Assembly: GCA_900299185.1 (NCBI GenBank)
Contig: OMIV01000071.1
Span: 1 to 64,000 of the forward strand
DNA: 64,000 nucleotides
Direction of reading: 5' to 3'
Source: Planctomycetaceae bacterium
GTDB taxonomy: Bacteria; Planctomycetota; Planctomycetia; Planctomycetales; Planctomycetaceae
Below, one piece after another: positions 55,174 through 64,000 of the stretch (position 1 is its first letter; every line of letters begins with the position of its first letter). Position numbers and translations under genes: made by a program. The notes below the pieces were generated by a model that searched no databases, was not told the origin of the DNA, and saw nothing but the letters and a program-made list of their open reading frames with translations.

Positions 55174-56106
55174 ATGCAAACTCGACGACTCGGTCGGACG
55201 AATCTTGAACTTCCCATCTTGTCGTTTGGAGCGTCTTCACTCGGTCAGGAGTTCCGTAGCGTCTCTCTGGACGAAGCCTTACGAAGCGTCCGGGTCGCGC
55301 TCGAATTTGGCTTGAACTTCATCGACACATCTCCGTTCTACGGGCGCGGCATGAGTGAAGTATTACTTGGTATCGCATTGAGAGATGTGCCGCGTGATAG
55401 CTACACGCTTTGTACAAAACTCGGACGCTACGACCTCGGGCACTTTGATTTTTCGGCGAAAAGAGTTGCCGAAAGTATCGATGTATCATTGCATCGATTG
55501 GGTACCGATCACATCGACATCATCCTGTGCCACGACATTGAATTCGTCCCCATGCAACAGATTGTCGACGAAACACTGCCGGCAATTCGTAAGATCCAAC
55601 AACAAGGCAAAGTACGTTATGTAGGCTTTAGTGGCTATCCTCAGAAGATCTTTCATTTCATCTGCGACCAGGCCGATGTCGACTGCGTATTAAGCTACAA
55701 CCAATACACCCTTCAAAACACACGATTTCTGAATGAGTCCGTACCTTATCTAAAAAGCAAAGGTGTCGGCGTCATGAATGCCGGGCCATTCAGCGCGAGA
55801 TTGCTGACGAACGCTCCACTACCAAAGTGGCTAAAAGAACCAGAAAACGTGAAGGCTGCCGCGCGAAAAGCAGCAACTCACTGCGAAAGCAAGGGCGTCG
55901 ATATTGCAAAACTCGCGGTACAATTCTCAATCGCTCATCCCGACATAACGACAACCGTCGCCGGATCTGCGAACCCTGAAAATGTCCGCAAATGGGCACA
56001 ATGGGCATCCGAGCCATTAGATCAAGAGTTGCTCAAAGAAGTGCATTCAATCTTCGCACCCGTCATGAATCTGGGGCACGTCGAGGGATTGCCTGAAAAC
56101 AACTGA
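55174..56106 (+). CDS. Aldo/keto reductase
   Basis: 310 residues. NAD(P)H-dependent oxidoreductase of the AKR fold, closest in style to L-fucose/L-galactose dehydrogenase-like members. Catalytic tetrad visible: D and Y in FIDTSPFYG, K in LCTKLGRYD, H in ILCHDIEF. The C-terminal cofactor loop TTTVAGSANPENV is present. The neighbouring TIM-barrel isomerase and Gfo/Idh oxidoreductase suggest sugar metabolism, but the substrate is not known. Confidence 0.9.
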   Translation: MQTRRLGRTNLELPILSFGASSLGQEFRSVSLDEALRSVRVALEFGLNFIDTSPFYGRGMSEVLLGIALRDVPRDSYTLCTKLGRYDLGHFDFSAKRVAESIDVSLHRLGTDHIDIILCHDIEFVPMQQIVDETLPAIRKIQQQGKVRYVGFSGYPQKIFHFICDQADVDCVLSYNQYTLQNTRFLNESVPYLKSKGVGVMNAGPFSARLLTNAPLPKWLKEPENVKAAARKAATHCESKGVDIAKLAVQFSIAHPDITTTVAGSANPENVRKWAQWASEPLDQELLKEVHSIFAPVMNLGHVEGLPENN

Positions 56107-56181
56107 CTTAGACTGCGACGTTTAAAAATCGCCGACGCACTGCTGATGATGAATCTGCGGTGCCTTCGAGATTCGGCCTAC

Positions 56182-57021
56182 CTACAGCCAGAGAAGCACG
56201 CGATCGCGCAGTGACGGCGGAAACTTATCCGCTATCAAGTTGCGGAATTGAGACTCTTGGTACCTCGTGCTGAAGTGCCCCAGAATAATCAGTTCGTTCT
56301 TGAACTTTTCTGACCGAAAGATGATGTCATAAAGGTGCGTGTGACCGAATTTATGCACCTTCGTCGGCTGGTGTTCTGGACGGAAAAATGTCATTTCCGT
56401 GATCAGTATCTTAGCTTGATACACGGGCTCATAGGCATCAAGTCCTTCTGGTGTCGTATCTCCCGCGTAACACAGCAGCGGGACTTTGACTTCCTGATCA
56501 ACTTCGATGCCGGACAGCTTGAGATCCCGAATCTCGTCCTGGCTCCGTCCGATGAGTTCCGCCTTTAGCTTTTTCTTGCGTTCCCAAATCACATACCCGA
56601 CAGACGGGATGCTGTGAGTAGTTTTAAAGACAGTCACGGTGTGTTCGCGAGATAGCTCGTATTCATCGCCCGGGTTTACTCCAACGATCGTGCATACCAT
56701 TTTGCCGCGATCAAGTCTCTGCCATGTTTGCAGAAGTCGTTGAGACAACTCGACTTCTTCCGCGGGCATATAAATTGTCGGCGGAGGCATCTTCATCATT
56801 CGTCGCCGAGCAACGATCGTTGGCAATGCCGCAAGATGATCAAGGTGAGCGTGAGACACGAAGAATGTCGGCGTTCCAGTGAATGACCACGGGCATCCGC
56901 CAAGATCAAACGCGACGCGCAATTCGGGGCATCGCCAATAGCTCTGAACAGCTCCCCGCGAGTAGCCCTCGATCGTAAGGCCTTTGTGAACGTGCGAGCG
57001 AACCGGCAAGTTGTCGACCAT
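56182..57021 (-). CDS. RNase Z-like metallo-beta-lactamase-fold hydrolase
   Basis: 279 residues. The zinc-binding [11 protein letters not shown] motif is near residue 56, followed by [32 protein letters not shown] and ILGHFSTRY. Order and spacing match the RNase Z/ElaC group of the metallo-beta-lactamase fold (tRNA 3'-end processing), but a different phosphodiesterase or hydrolase role is possible. It starts 3 bp after the stop of the Gfo/Idh gene, so the two are almost surely cotranscribed. Confidence 0.8.
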   Translation of the reverse strand: MVDNLPVRSHVHKGLTIEGYSRGAVQSYWRCPELRVAFDLGGCPWSFTGTPTFFVSHAHLDHLAALPTIVARRRMMKMPPPTIYMPAEEVELSQRLLQTWQRLDRGKMVCTIVGVNPGDEYELSREHTVTVFKTTHSIPSVGYVIWERKKKLKAELIGRSQDEIRDLKLSGIEVDQEVKVPLLCYAGDTTPEGLDAYEPVYQAKILITEMTFFRPEHQPTKVHKFGHTHLYDIIFRSEKFKNELIILGHFSTRYQESQFRNLIADKFPPSLRDRVLLWL

Positions 57022-57024
57022 GAG

Positions 57025-58125
57025 TTACGAAACCTTGACGAGCTTGCCGAACGAAATGCTCTTCGCTTCTGCGTAGCACAGCCGCAGGGCATCGCGCGCC
57101 ATCGTACCCGACAGCATGGGCGGAATCTGGCCCGACGCCAGACCATCTGCGGCGGCTTGCAGTTCGGCAGTAAATGCCGAACACCATTCGGTTCCGCCCT
57201 TCAGTTTGGGTGCCGTCACTTTCTTTCCGCTATTGGTAATCAGCGTCAGAGATCGATCCATAATCCACTGACCATCATAAGTACCACCGCCATAAACGAT
57301 GGTGGCATTGTCGAGATAGATCTCGAATCCATGCGCAAAGTTCAGCCCCTTCGCTGCGATGCCACCGCTCACGCAAGTCACTGCCACGTTCGGATCGTCG
57401 TAGACGTAAGAGGTATGAACATGATTCACGAGCCCATCCACGAGGGCACCACGAGAGAAGACTTCCTTGGGAACACCACAAACCGAACTAATGAAATGGT
57501 TGTCGTGAATGTGGAGATCAACGCCCCAGCCTCCTAGCTTCTTAAAGTCTGACATGCCGGCAGACCAATCAGGCTGACAGATTACTCGGCGAAAATGAGC
57601 TGCTCGAAGTTTGCCATACTTCTGAGACTGAATCAGATCCGCCACGTAGGCGAACTCCGGAAAGAATGGCAGCACATGAGCAACCATCAGTTTCACGCCT
57701 GCCTTGTCTGCGGCCTTCACCATGCGGTCAGCAGCAGCCAACTCCACTGCGATGGGTTTCTCAACAAGTACGTTCTTGCCTGCTGCAATCGCTTCGAGAA
57801 CAACTTGCTCGTGCTGATCTGTCGGTAAGCAGACATCGACAAGATCGATTTCGGGATCTTTCAAGAGGTCGTGGTAGTCCGCATACCCCTTAATCCCGCC
57901 TAACTCATTGACTCCGCCACGTGGGCCAAAGTTACCCTGAATCGATCGCCAATCGCCCGCAAGCTTCTTCGCGTCCCGCGTCGCGATGGCAGTAACCTTC
58001 GCGTTCTTCAACTTGGATCCAACGAGCTTACGACGTCCTTTTGACTCATCCTCTTTGAATTTCATAGCACCTTCAAAGTGGGTCATCCCCATAAAGCCAA
58101 TGCCGACGATTCCGATTCGCACCAT
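57025..58125 (-). CDS. Gfo/Idh/MocA family oxidoreductase
   Basis: 366 residues. NAD(P)-dependent sugar or inositol dehydrogenase type. The N-terminal Rossmann fold has VRIGIVGIGFMGMTHFEG. The signature LVEKPIAVELAAADRMVKA follows at about 145, and the C-terminal substrate domain includes GGWGVDLHIHDNHFISSV. AAGGAG precedes the ATG at 58125; the frame open to 58221 is upstream noise. The substrate is unknown. Planctomycetes carry many paralogues. Confidence 0.9.
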   Translation of the reverse strand: MVRIGIVGIGFMGMTHFEGAMKFKEDESKGRRKLVGSKLKNAKVTAIATRDAKKLAGDWRSIQGNFGPRGGVNELGGIKGYADYHDLLKDPEIDLVDVCLPTDQHEQVVLEAIAAGKNVLVEKPIAVELAAADRMVKAADKAGVKLMVAHVLPFFPEFAYVADLIQSQKYGKLRAAHFRRVICQPDWSAGMSDFKKLGGWGVDLHIHDNHFISSVCGVPKEVFSRGALVDGLVNHVHTSYVYDDPNVAVTCVSGGIAAKGLNFAHGFEIYLDNATIVYGGGTYDGQWIMDRSLTLITNSGKKVTAPKLKGGTEWCSAFTAELQAAADGLASGQIPPMLSGTMARDALRLCYAEAKSISFGKLVKVS

Positions 58126-58601
58126 AAGCGGACGCTCCTTGAGATGCTGTGCTCGACGAGTAGGGAGATGACTGAGTTGCTGCCCCAATCGCAAATTGAC
58201 CTGCGAAACGCTGTAACTCACAGGACAGATTGCTTTGACGACAACACTGCGTTTTCAATACCGGGGAATCATCCAGGTTCAATCATCATCCGCAAGCCAG
58301 GCCGCATTGAGATTCAGTCGCCCCGAACCATTAAGCGATGACAATGCGAGCACTGATCAGGATCCTCGAAAAAATTCAAGCGTCTCCACCCTAAAAAAAC
58401 TCGTTTGGTTGGAATTCATGCGGTTGACCGTTATGGTTCTGCTCGTGCTCGCCCTGAGGAGGTGCCTGAGTATCGGTTACAGCCATGCTGATCGTGGTGG
58501 GTTGGCAGACGTTGGACCGAGTTGGGTGGTGCATTACGTATTGAAAGGCACTCCGTCAGAGAGCAGGGACGCAAGGTGGAACTCCAATTAAGGAGCGCGA
58601 C
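58126..58601. other. Divergent intergenic region upstream of csrA
   Basis: 476 bp. An open frame (58235-58591) exists but has no good ribosome site or family resemblance. A hydrophobic run encoded from 58418 (MRLTVMVLLVLALRR) could be a tiny membrane peptide, which I cannot support. The csrA promoter should lie here. Confidence 0.3.
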
Positions 58602-58829
58602 ATGCTGGTGCTATCAAGGAAGCCAGGCGAAAAGATTCTGATAGGTGAAAAGGTTCAAATCACGATCGTACGGATTGGGCCCAACACAGTTCGACTCGGT
58701 ATCGATGCTCCGCGAGACATGAACATTGTCCGCGAAGAATTGTGTGCCGGTGAGAGCACTCATTCGGAAATCGAGATCGAAATCGACGAAGAATGCGTGG
58801 GAGCGATTCGTCCGTCATTGCCTCGCTGA
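58602..58829 (+). CDS. csrA: Carbon storage regulator CsrA
   Basis: 75 residues. Homodimeric RNA-binding regulator that binds GGA sites in mRNA leaders. Diagnostic N-terminus MLVLSRKPGEKILIG, then IRIG-like VRIGPNTVRLGIDAPRDMNIVREEL with the RNA-contact arginine. AAGGAG lies 6 nt before the ATG. A perfect terminator follows. The usual antagonist fliW and flagellin genes are not adjacent. In other bacteria CsrA controls flagellar genes; motA-motB are in the same window but 14 kb away. Confidence 0.95.
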   Translation: MLVLSRKPGEKILIGEKVQITIVRIGPNTVRLGIDAPRDMNIVREELCAGESTHSEIEIEIDEECVGAIRPSLPR

Positions 58830-58860
58830 ATTCGTCGGTTACGACGATTGCCAATAGAAA

Positions 58861-58893
58861 ACGCCGACCGGTCACACCGGTCGGCGTTTTTTG
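58861..58893 (+). terminator. Rho-independent terminator after csrA
   Basis: A perfect 12-bp stem (58861-58872 with 58876-58887), 3-nt loop, followed by six T. Confidence 0.93.
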
Positions 58894-58904
58894 TTTGGCT
58901 GGAG

Positions 58905-58970
58905 CAAAAAATGCACTCAGCTTAATTCCCATCGAGCCTGATTGCTCGACGACAGAATGAAGCTGAGTGC
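58905..58970 (-). terminator. Terminator of the squalene-cyclase-like gene
   Basis: GCACTCAGCTT (58913-58923) pairs with AAGCTGAGTGC (58960-58970), with a smaller inner hairpin. Read on the reverse strand it is followed by ATTTTTTGC, so it ends the reverse-strand gene 59027-60169. Confidence 0.75.
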
Positions 58971-59026
58971 GTCAGTAGCGATCCAAACTTTGTTCGATTC
59001 AATCACCGATAACTTCGACCGGCAAA

Positions 59027-60169
59027 CTACTTCTTTGCTGGCTGGCAGTACTCCAGCGTGAGGAGCACATAAGCCGTCACGATGTTTGGATCACCCTCGT
59101 ACCATCGATCTGCTTGATTAAGCCAACTGCCATTCGGCTTCTGATTCTTCTTCAGAACAGTCACAAGCTCAGCCCGCCAATCATGCTTGCCGCCATTGGC
59201 ATCATCGAACTGATCGACTCCCATCGTCGACAAAGACTTCGCGAAGGTGTGGTAGTAGTAGTAAAGCCCCTGAGGTCCGAGTCCGGGATTTTCGTCAAGC
59301 GAGTAGAACTTTCTCACCCAAGCAGTCGCGGCTTTGACTCGCTGATCGTCCTTCGAAACTCCGGCGTAGAGCATGCTCTTTAGTCCGGCGTAGGTCATGC
59401 TGGCATAGGATCGCAAGCCACCATTGGCCGTGTTTCCAGCCTGTGAATTCCCGCCAGCGGCTGGTGTGTAATAGAAACCACCATCGTTGACCTTGGCGGG
59501 GAACGGCGTGTTGTTGTGCTCGGTTTCCAAGTTCTGGCAACGCGATACGAACTTCAGCGCCTTCTGAATGGCCGGATAGTCCGCCTTTGCTCCAGCGGCC
59601 TTCAATGCGTCCAGAAAGAAGGATGTATTGGAAAGATCTGGCCGCTGACTCTTGCCATATCCAGCGCCTCCGTAAGCCGCGTCTTCGGGTTTGAGATCTT
59701 CGGACTCATCCCACTGGAGACCTCGCAGAAATGCGTCAGCCTTCTTAATGGTCGCGGTGTATCGACCGTCTTTATTGGCCGCAGCGAAGGCCATGATCGA
59801 GATGCTGGTCTCGTAGTTCTTGTGCAAGCTCTGAGGTGTGTAGATGCCGCCATCTTCGCGAATTAGTCCTTCTAGAAACTTCAAGGACTTAGCAACAGTC
59901 GCATCGGACGCTGGCACATCGCTATGGAGCAAGGCAGTCACACACAGCCCAGTAATGCCCGGCACGGCGGGGTTGGTCCAAGTTCCATCGGCAGCTTGAG
60001 TCTGCTTGAGATACGCCACGCCGCTCTCTCGCAGTTGCTGCACGACTTTCGGATCCGGACCGTTGGCCTTGGCTTCGTCCGCAGCGAAAGAGGACGACGC
60101 AACCGACATTGCAAACGCGGCGGTTGTCGCCATAAAGACACGGCGGTTAGTTCGCGAAAAGAGATTCAT
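59027..60169 (-). CDS. Exported prenyltransferase/squalene-cyclase-repeat protein
   Basis: 380 residues. The N-terminus ([20 protein letters not shown]) is a signal peptide with twin arginines, possibly Tat-dependent. The rest has alpha-toroid repeats as in squalene oxidase/prenyltransferase families ([58 protein letters not shown]). The catalytic DxDD of true cyclases is not seen, so it is more likely a binding or scaffold protein of the type widespread in planctomycetes. The ATG at 60169 follows GAGG; an upstream TTG adds five residues. Confidence 0.82.
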   Translation of the reverse strand: MNLFSRTNRRVFMATTAAFAMSVASSSFAADEAKANGPDPKVVQQLRESGVAYLKQTQAADGTWTNPAVPGITGLCVTALLHSDVPASDATVAKSLKFLEGLIREDGGIYTPQSLHKNYETSISIMAFAAANKDGRYTATIKKADAFLRGLQWDESEDLKPEDAAYGGAGYGKSQRPDLSNTSFFLDALKAAGAKADYPAIQKALKFVSRCQNLETEHNNTPFPAKVNDGGFYYTPAAGGNSQAGNTANGGLRSYASMTYAGLKSMLYAGVSKDDQRVKAATAWVRKFYSLDENPGLGPQGLYYYYHTFAKSLSTMGVDQFDDANGGKHDWRAELVTVLKKNQKPNGSWLNQADRWYEGDPNIVTAYVLLTLEYCQPAKK

Positions 60170-60411
60170 CAGACGCCTCGACAAGTGAGTTGGGGAAATG
60201 AAACAAGCAGCCTGCGAGCTGCAAACTTACGGACAAGTGTGTCGCGAGAGTTCAACGAGCATACCGTTCCCACTGACGAAAATCGTGCCGCAGCCGATCA
60301 AACTCTGGCCGCCAGGATCGACAACACGCCGCCAACTCCGAAGATGCCGAACCGAGTTCGTCATTCTCAATTCATGAGTTTGCCCCGCCCTTCAATTGCA
60401 TAGGTCCGTCG

Positions 60412-62730
60412 TTGAGTTCGCCTTCTCAAAAGAGTTTGTTCGATGAGGAACTCGATCGGCCCGAGTGGGAAATCGCGGCCGAGCAAGATCGTGTCGTCGC
60501 GCAAGTCGCGCTCAATTTGCCGCTCGATCAAGCGTTCGATTACCTCGTTCCCGAACCCTTGCGAGACAGGCTGAATCCCGGCCAGCGCGTTGAAGTTCCA
60601 TTTGGAGCGGGCAACCGAACTGAAGTCGGCTTTTGCGTGGGAATCAGCAAGCTCGATCATCCCAATCGCAAGCTCAAGGAGATTCGAGCCGTCATTGATC
60701 GTGCCCCCATCGTTTCAGCGCACTTACTCGAACTCTCCAAATGGATCGCCGAGCAATACCTCTGTGGTTGGGGGCAAGTCCTAGAGACCATCGTTCCTGC
60801 GGGTGTGAAGAAGCAGTCGGGTACGCGCGAAATCATCTACCTCGCGTTGCCAGCCAACATCGACTCGTTACTCGCGAATCAAAAGCTGCCCGCCAAACAA
60901 AGAGCCGTCGTCGAGTACGTCAAGTCAGCCGGTCGTCCCATGCGCGGCGATCAGATTGCAGAGGAAGTTGGATGCAGCACCGTGCCGATTCATGGCCTGC
61001 GTGAGAAAGGCATGCTCGTAGCCGTTCGCGAACGCAGCGAAGTCACGGATGCGTCGTTCGACGAGATCACCAAGCAAGTGGATCTCGAACTCAACTCGGA
61101 CCAGAAGCGTGCCCTGAGTTTGATCCTGATGCAGCTTCGGATGGGTAAGCATCGCACGATGGTCCTGCATGGAGTCACCGGCAGCGGCAAGACTGAGGTC
61201 TACATTCAAGCGTTGCGTGAAGTCGTCAGCTATGGACGACAAGCCATCGTGCTCGTCCCAGAGATCAGCCTGACGCCGCAAACGATCCGACGCTTCCGCA
61301 GTCGCTTTGATTCCGTCGCGGTCTTGCACAGTCATCTCACCGATGCCGAACGACATTGGCATTGGCAGCAGATTGCCGAAGGTCGCGTGCAAGTGGTTGT
61401 CGGAGCGCGAAGCGCGGTGTTCGCTCCGACTCCGCAATTGGGCATGATCATCATCGACGAAGAGCACGAGACGTCGTTCAAACAAGACCAAGCACCGCGC
61501 TATCACGCGCGAGATGTTGCTCGCGAACGAGCCCGCTTGTGTGGCATCCCTCTGTTGCTCGGTTCGGCGACTCCCACTTTGGAAACGTGGTTGCGAGTGC
61601 AAGCCGAGGACGATCAAGGCAACAAATTGCCGCGCGAAGACGTGCTGCTCTCGCTTCCTCGTCGAGCAACCGGCGTTGAGATGCCTCCGGCTTCCATCGT
61701 CGATATCCGCAATGATCCGCTGTGCCAAAAGGGACAAGCGATCGGACGAGCCTTGAGATCGGTGATGCAAGAGCAGCTCGATCAAGGAGGCCAGACCATT
61801 CTGTTCTTGAATCTGCGCGGCTTCTCGCCCACGGTCTGGTGCCGAAGTTGTGGTGGCGGAGTGAAGTGTCCGAATTGCGACATCACGCTGACGTTCCACA
61901 AAGACAAACAAGAGGTTCTGTGCCACACCTGCAATTACTCGTCGCCGCCGCCGCTAACGTGTCCGCAATGTTCGATGCCCGGCATCCGCTACTTTGGCAC
62001 CGGCACGCAACGGCTGGAAGAAGAAGTACGCGCCAAGTTTCCTGGCTATCGAGTCATCCGCATGGACAGCGACACGATGAAGGCTCGCGGCAGCCATGAC
62101 GAAGCCTTGGAAACATTTCGGCGTGGTGAAGCTCAGATCCTGCTCGGCACGCAAATGATCGCGAAGGGACTCGACTTCCCCAACGTGACGCTCGTTGGAG
62201 TCGTCGACGCCGACACCATCTTGCATCAAGCCGACCTTCGCGCGTCGGAGCGGACCTTCCAGCTCATCGCTCAAGTTGCCGGACGAGCCGGACGCAGCGA
62301 ACGCGGCGGTCGAGTGCTCGTACAAACCAGTTCGCCAACCGACTTCGCGATTCAGCGAGCCATCAATCACGACTTCCTCGGGTTCGCGCACCAAGAGTTG
62401 ATCAACCGTCACGAGATGCTGGCGCCGCCATTTACTCGTTGGGTGAGAGTCATCCTGCGCGGCCCCATCGAAGAGCGAACCCGCATGGTGGCGCTCGCCA
62501 TGGCCGACGTGCTTCGAGAGGTCGTCGAACAACGATCGCTCGATGTCCGCGTGCTCGGCCCTGCCCCCTGCCCCGTTACCAAGCTGCAAAGTTTCTATCG
62601 CTTCCACTACCTGCTCGCGGCCCCCACGTTGGAGCCGATCCAGTCCCTGTGGCGAGAACTCCGCAACAAATTGCCGACCGACAAAGACGTCGAATTCGTT
62701 ATCGATGTCGACCCGATGAATCTCAGATAA
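60412..62730 (+). CDS. priA: Primosomal helicase PriA
   Basis: 772 residues. A 3'-5' helicase that restarts stalled replication forks. The N-terminal DNA-binding domain (LPLDQAFDYLVP, GQRVEVPFGAGNRTEVGF) is followed by Walker A HGVTGSGKTEVY, the DEEH motif, ARSAVFAP and LLLGSATPT. Eight cysteines for two zinc ions lie in WCRSCGGGVKCPNC, CHTCNY and CPQC, and the helicase C motifs in GTQMIAKGLDFPNV and QVAGRAGRSERGG. It starts at TTG 60412; the nearby ATG at 60374 is in another frame. Confidence 0.95.
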   Translation: MSSPSQKSLFDEELDRPEWEIAAEQDRVVAQVALNLPLDQAFDYLVPEPLRDRLNPGQRVEVPFGAGNRTEVGFCVGISKLDHPNRKLKEIRAVIDRAPIVSAHLLELSKWIAEQYLCGWGQVLETIVPAGVKKQSGTREIIYLALPANIDSLLANQKLPAKQRAVVEYVKSAGRPMRGDQIAEEVGCSTVPIHGLREKGMLVAVRERSEVTDASFDEITKQVDLELNSDQKRALSLILMQLRMGKHRTMVLHGVTGSGKTEVYIQALREVVSYGRQAIVLVPEISLTPQTIRRFRSRFDSVAVLHSHLTDAERHWHWQQIAEGRVQVVVGARSAVFAPTPQLGMIIIDEEHETSFKQDQAPRYHARDVARERARLCGIPLLLGSATPTLETWLRVQAEDDQGNKLPREDVLLSLPRRATGVEMPPASIVDIRNDPLCQKGQAIGRALRSVMQEQLDQGGQTILFLNLRGFSPTVWCRSCGGGVKCPNCDITLTFHKDKQEVLCHTCNYSSPPPLTCPQCSMPGIRYFGTGTQRLEEEVRAKFPGYRVIRMDSDTMKARGSHDEALETFRRGEAQILLGTQMIAKGLDFPNVTLVGVVDADTILHQADLRASERTFQLIAQVAGRAGRSERGGRVLVQTSSPTDFAIQRAINHDFLGFAHQELINRHEMLAPPFTRWVRVILRGPIEERTRMVALAMADVLREVVEQRSLDVRVLGPAPCPVTKLQSFYRFHYLLAAPTLEPIQSLWRELRNKLPTDKDVEFVIDVDPMNLR

Positions 62731-62855
62731 GGCGAACAACTATTCCGACTCAAAGCCTTATTTCCGAAAAGCAATTGCAGCTTGTTTGACCGCGAAAGTC
62801 ACACTTACGCTACGGGTCGCCGACCAAGTCGACTCATTACAACGGGGGCAATTAG

Positions 62856-63086
62856 ATGATCGAAGTGGAAATGACCGTCGAAGAGATTGAGTCAGAATTT
62901 GACGACGAATGGGTCTTACTTACTGACCCCGAGACGGATGATGGCCTACATGTCATTAAGGGGAACGTCGTCTGTCATAGCAAAGACCGAGATGAGGTCT
63001 ATCGTTATCTTCTCGCCACTCGACCGGTGCGATACGCGATGCTGTTCACAGGCGAGATTCCGGATAACACAGCGGTGGTATTGTGA
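62856..63086 (+). CDS. Small acidic protein upstream of a retropepsin-like protease
   Basis: 76 residues, acidic (VEMTVEEIESEFDDEWVLL). No domain recognised. Its TGA overlaps the GTG start of the following protease gene by 4 nt (GTGA), so the two are translationally coupled and probably act together, for example as substrate, chaperone or regulator of the protease (inference). Confidence 0.72.
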   Translation: MIEVEMTVEEIESEFDDEWVLLTDPETDDGLHVIKGNVVCHSKDRDEVYRYLLATRPVRYAMLFTGEIPDNTAVVL

Positions 63087-63466
63087 GCGAATCGTTCCGT
63101 GCGAGTCACGGACTGATTTTGGTGAATGCCGAACTCTTCGGTCCGTCAGGAAGCGCGGTGCTCCGCTTGGCGCTGGATACTGGTGCGACGAAGACAATGA
63201 TCAACACCGAGCACTTGCAAGCGATTGGCTATGATCCATCTTCAGAATCTGACCGAGTTCGCGTGACAACGGGTAGTGGGATCGAACTTGCACCGGTCAT
63301 CAGCCTGCAGCGAATCAAGGCCGTGCGACAAGAACGAATAGAACTGCCGGTGCTGGCTCATACGCTCCCTCCCACTGCTGGCATAGATGGCTTGTTGGGA
63401 CTCGACTTCTTACGTGATCGACGACTTGTCATCGACTTCAAGCTCGGAAAGCTGTCACTCGAATAG
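63083..63466 (+). CDS. Retropepsin-like (clan AA) aspartic protease
   Basis: 127 residues, about the length of one retropepsin monomer. The catalytic motif is LALDTGATKTMI near residue 32, followed by the second hydrophobic-glycine turn GLLGLDFL near 105 and IDFKLGKLSLE. Active enzymes of this type work as dimers. It starts with GTG overlapping the upstream stop. The reverse-strand neighbour ends 4 bp after it. Confidence 0.85.
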   Translation: MSESFRASHGLILVNAELFGPSGSAVLRLALDTGATKTMINTEHLQAIGYDPSSESDRVRVTTGSGIELAPVISLQRIKAVRQERIELPVLAHTLPPTAGIDGLLGLDFLRDRRLVIDFKLGKLSLE

Positions 63467-63470
63467 CCAT

Positions 63471-64000
63471 CTACTTTAGAAGCGACTGAACTTTCGCCAG
63501 TCGCAGTTCATACGAGAACGCACCGAGCAGTTCGCCACGTTCGACAGAGTGGCATTTCAAGCACGTCTTGTTGGCTCTTAGCGACCCCAGCATGAGTATG
63601 CTGCCCGCCGACTCTTGAAGGACCACATCCTCGTCTCGATAGAGCTTTGGCAAGTTCGACTCTTCAAACTCATTCAGCTGTCGAGTTGGAACAGCTTTGA
63701 GATGCTCCAAGTTCGGGAGTCGCTGAGTGACGTAGACACGCGGCGTTTCGAATCTCAGCAAGCTAACAAGTTCAAGACGCCGAATGCTCCACTGCACGTC
63801 AGGATCTTCCGTCGTTACGGACGGCTTTGGCTGATGAAATGCATGCGATCGAAATCCCGCTGCCTGACGCTTGGCGGCCACATACCCGAAGTCACCCGGT
63901 CGCAAGAAGTCTCCCGCTTCGTTCGTATGCAGTCCAAGTAATCGATCGATCGTCGGGATTGAGACACTGGCCACAGAGCTATCATCGGCCCGGCGAATGG
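63471..64000 (-). CDS. Haem-binding protein, N-terminus outside the window
   Basis: The reverse-strand frame stays open to the window edge, so the 5' end is missing and at least 176 residues are seen. A c-type haem motif occurs near the C-terminus (KTCLKCHSVERGELLGAFSYEL is the surrounding region; CLKCH is the site). The visible part before it has no recognised domain. It may belong to the periplasmic cytochrome or DUF3365-like proteins. The GTG at 63974 is unlikely to be the real start. Confidence 0.6.
   Translation of the reverse strand, partial: IRRADDSSVASVSIPTIDRLLGLHTNEAGDFLRPGDFGYVAAKRQAAGFRSHAFHQPKPSVTTEDPDVQWSIRRLELVSLLRFETPRVYVTQRLPNLEHLKAVPTRQLNEFEESNLPKLYRDEDVVLQESAGSILMLGSLRANKTCLKCHSVERGELLGAFSYELRLAKVQSLLK

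Noticed and set aside
58235-58591. 118-codon open frame before csrA
   Set aside because: No ribosome site, no family resemblance; it ends 10 bp before csrA in its leader.

Overview
The window (about 57% G+C by eye) looks like chromosome from a planctomycete (Planctomycetota), probably class Planctomycetia. The evidence is a pilin-leader DUF1559 protein with its small lipoprotein, a PVC-type exported dehydrogenase ending in a CxxCH cytochrome c module, a free-standing TPR protein carrying two RNA polymerase alpha-CTD modules, leucine-rich and FG-GAP secreted proteins, and many large multi-domain signalling proteins. I cannot name a genus. There is one tRNA (Gln, CUG), no rRNA, no CRISPR array, no transposase and no phage gene.

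Layout. 1-13 kb is the most unusual part: a TIR / STAND ATPase / membrane / WD40 protein converges on a reverse-strand pair, a GMC oxidoreductase followed by a two-part protein whose C-terminal half is a DNase II domain. Next comes a Ser/Thr kinase-cyclase-AAA ATPase-TPR gene cut in two by an in-frame TGA. 13-19 kb holds an outer-membrane-type protein and a YhaN/YhaO (SbcC/SbcD-like) operon in which the nuclease partner has lost its metal ligands. 19-25 kb holds housekeeping and regulatory genes: rfbA, the TPR/alpha-CTD protein, rpsR, a kinase-PP2C fusion and folK. 25-42 kb is mostly exported planctomycete proteins with DAHP synthase, a frameshifted acyltransferase, an orphan hypE and a double ModA-like binding protein. 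42-51 kb holds motA-motB, a four-ACT aspartokinase and a reverse-strand arginine cluster (argB, a small acidic protein, argD, argF). 51-64 kb mixes catabolic and regulatory genes (FG-GAP protein, TIM-barrel isomerase, aldo/keto reductase, Gfo/Idh/MocA oxidoreductase with an RNase Z-like protein, csrA), then priA, a two-gene operon with a retropepsin-like protease, and a gene cut by the window edge.

Genes that probably work together: argB-argD-argF (arginine synthesis); motA-motB (flagellar stator, fitting a motile swarmer stage); the yhaO-like and yhaN-like pair; folK translationally linked to the kinase-phosphatase gene; the Gfo/Idh oxidoreductase and the MBL-fold gene 3 bp apart; and the 76-codon/retropepsin pair with a 4-nt overlap. 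Two small families of intergenic palindromes recur between 28 and 35 kb.

All function calls rest on reading motifs and family resemblance by eye. No database search or structure prediction was run.
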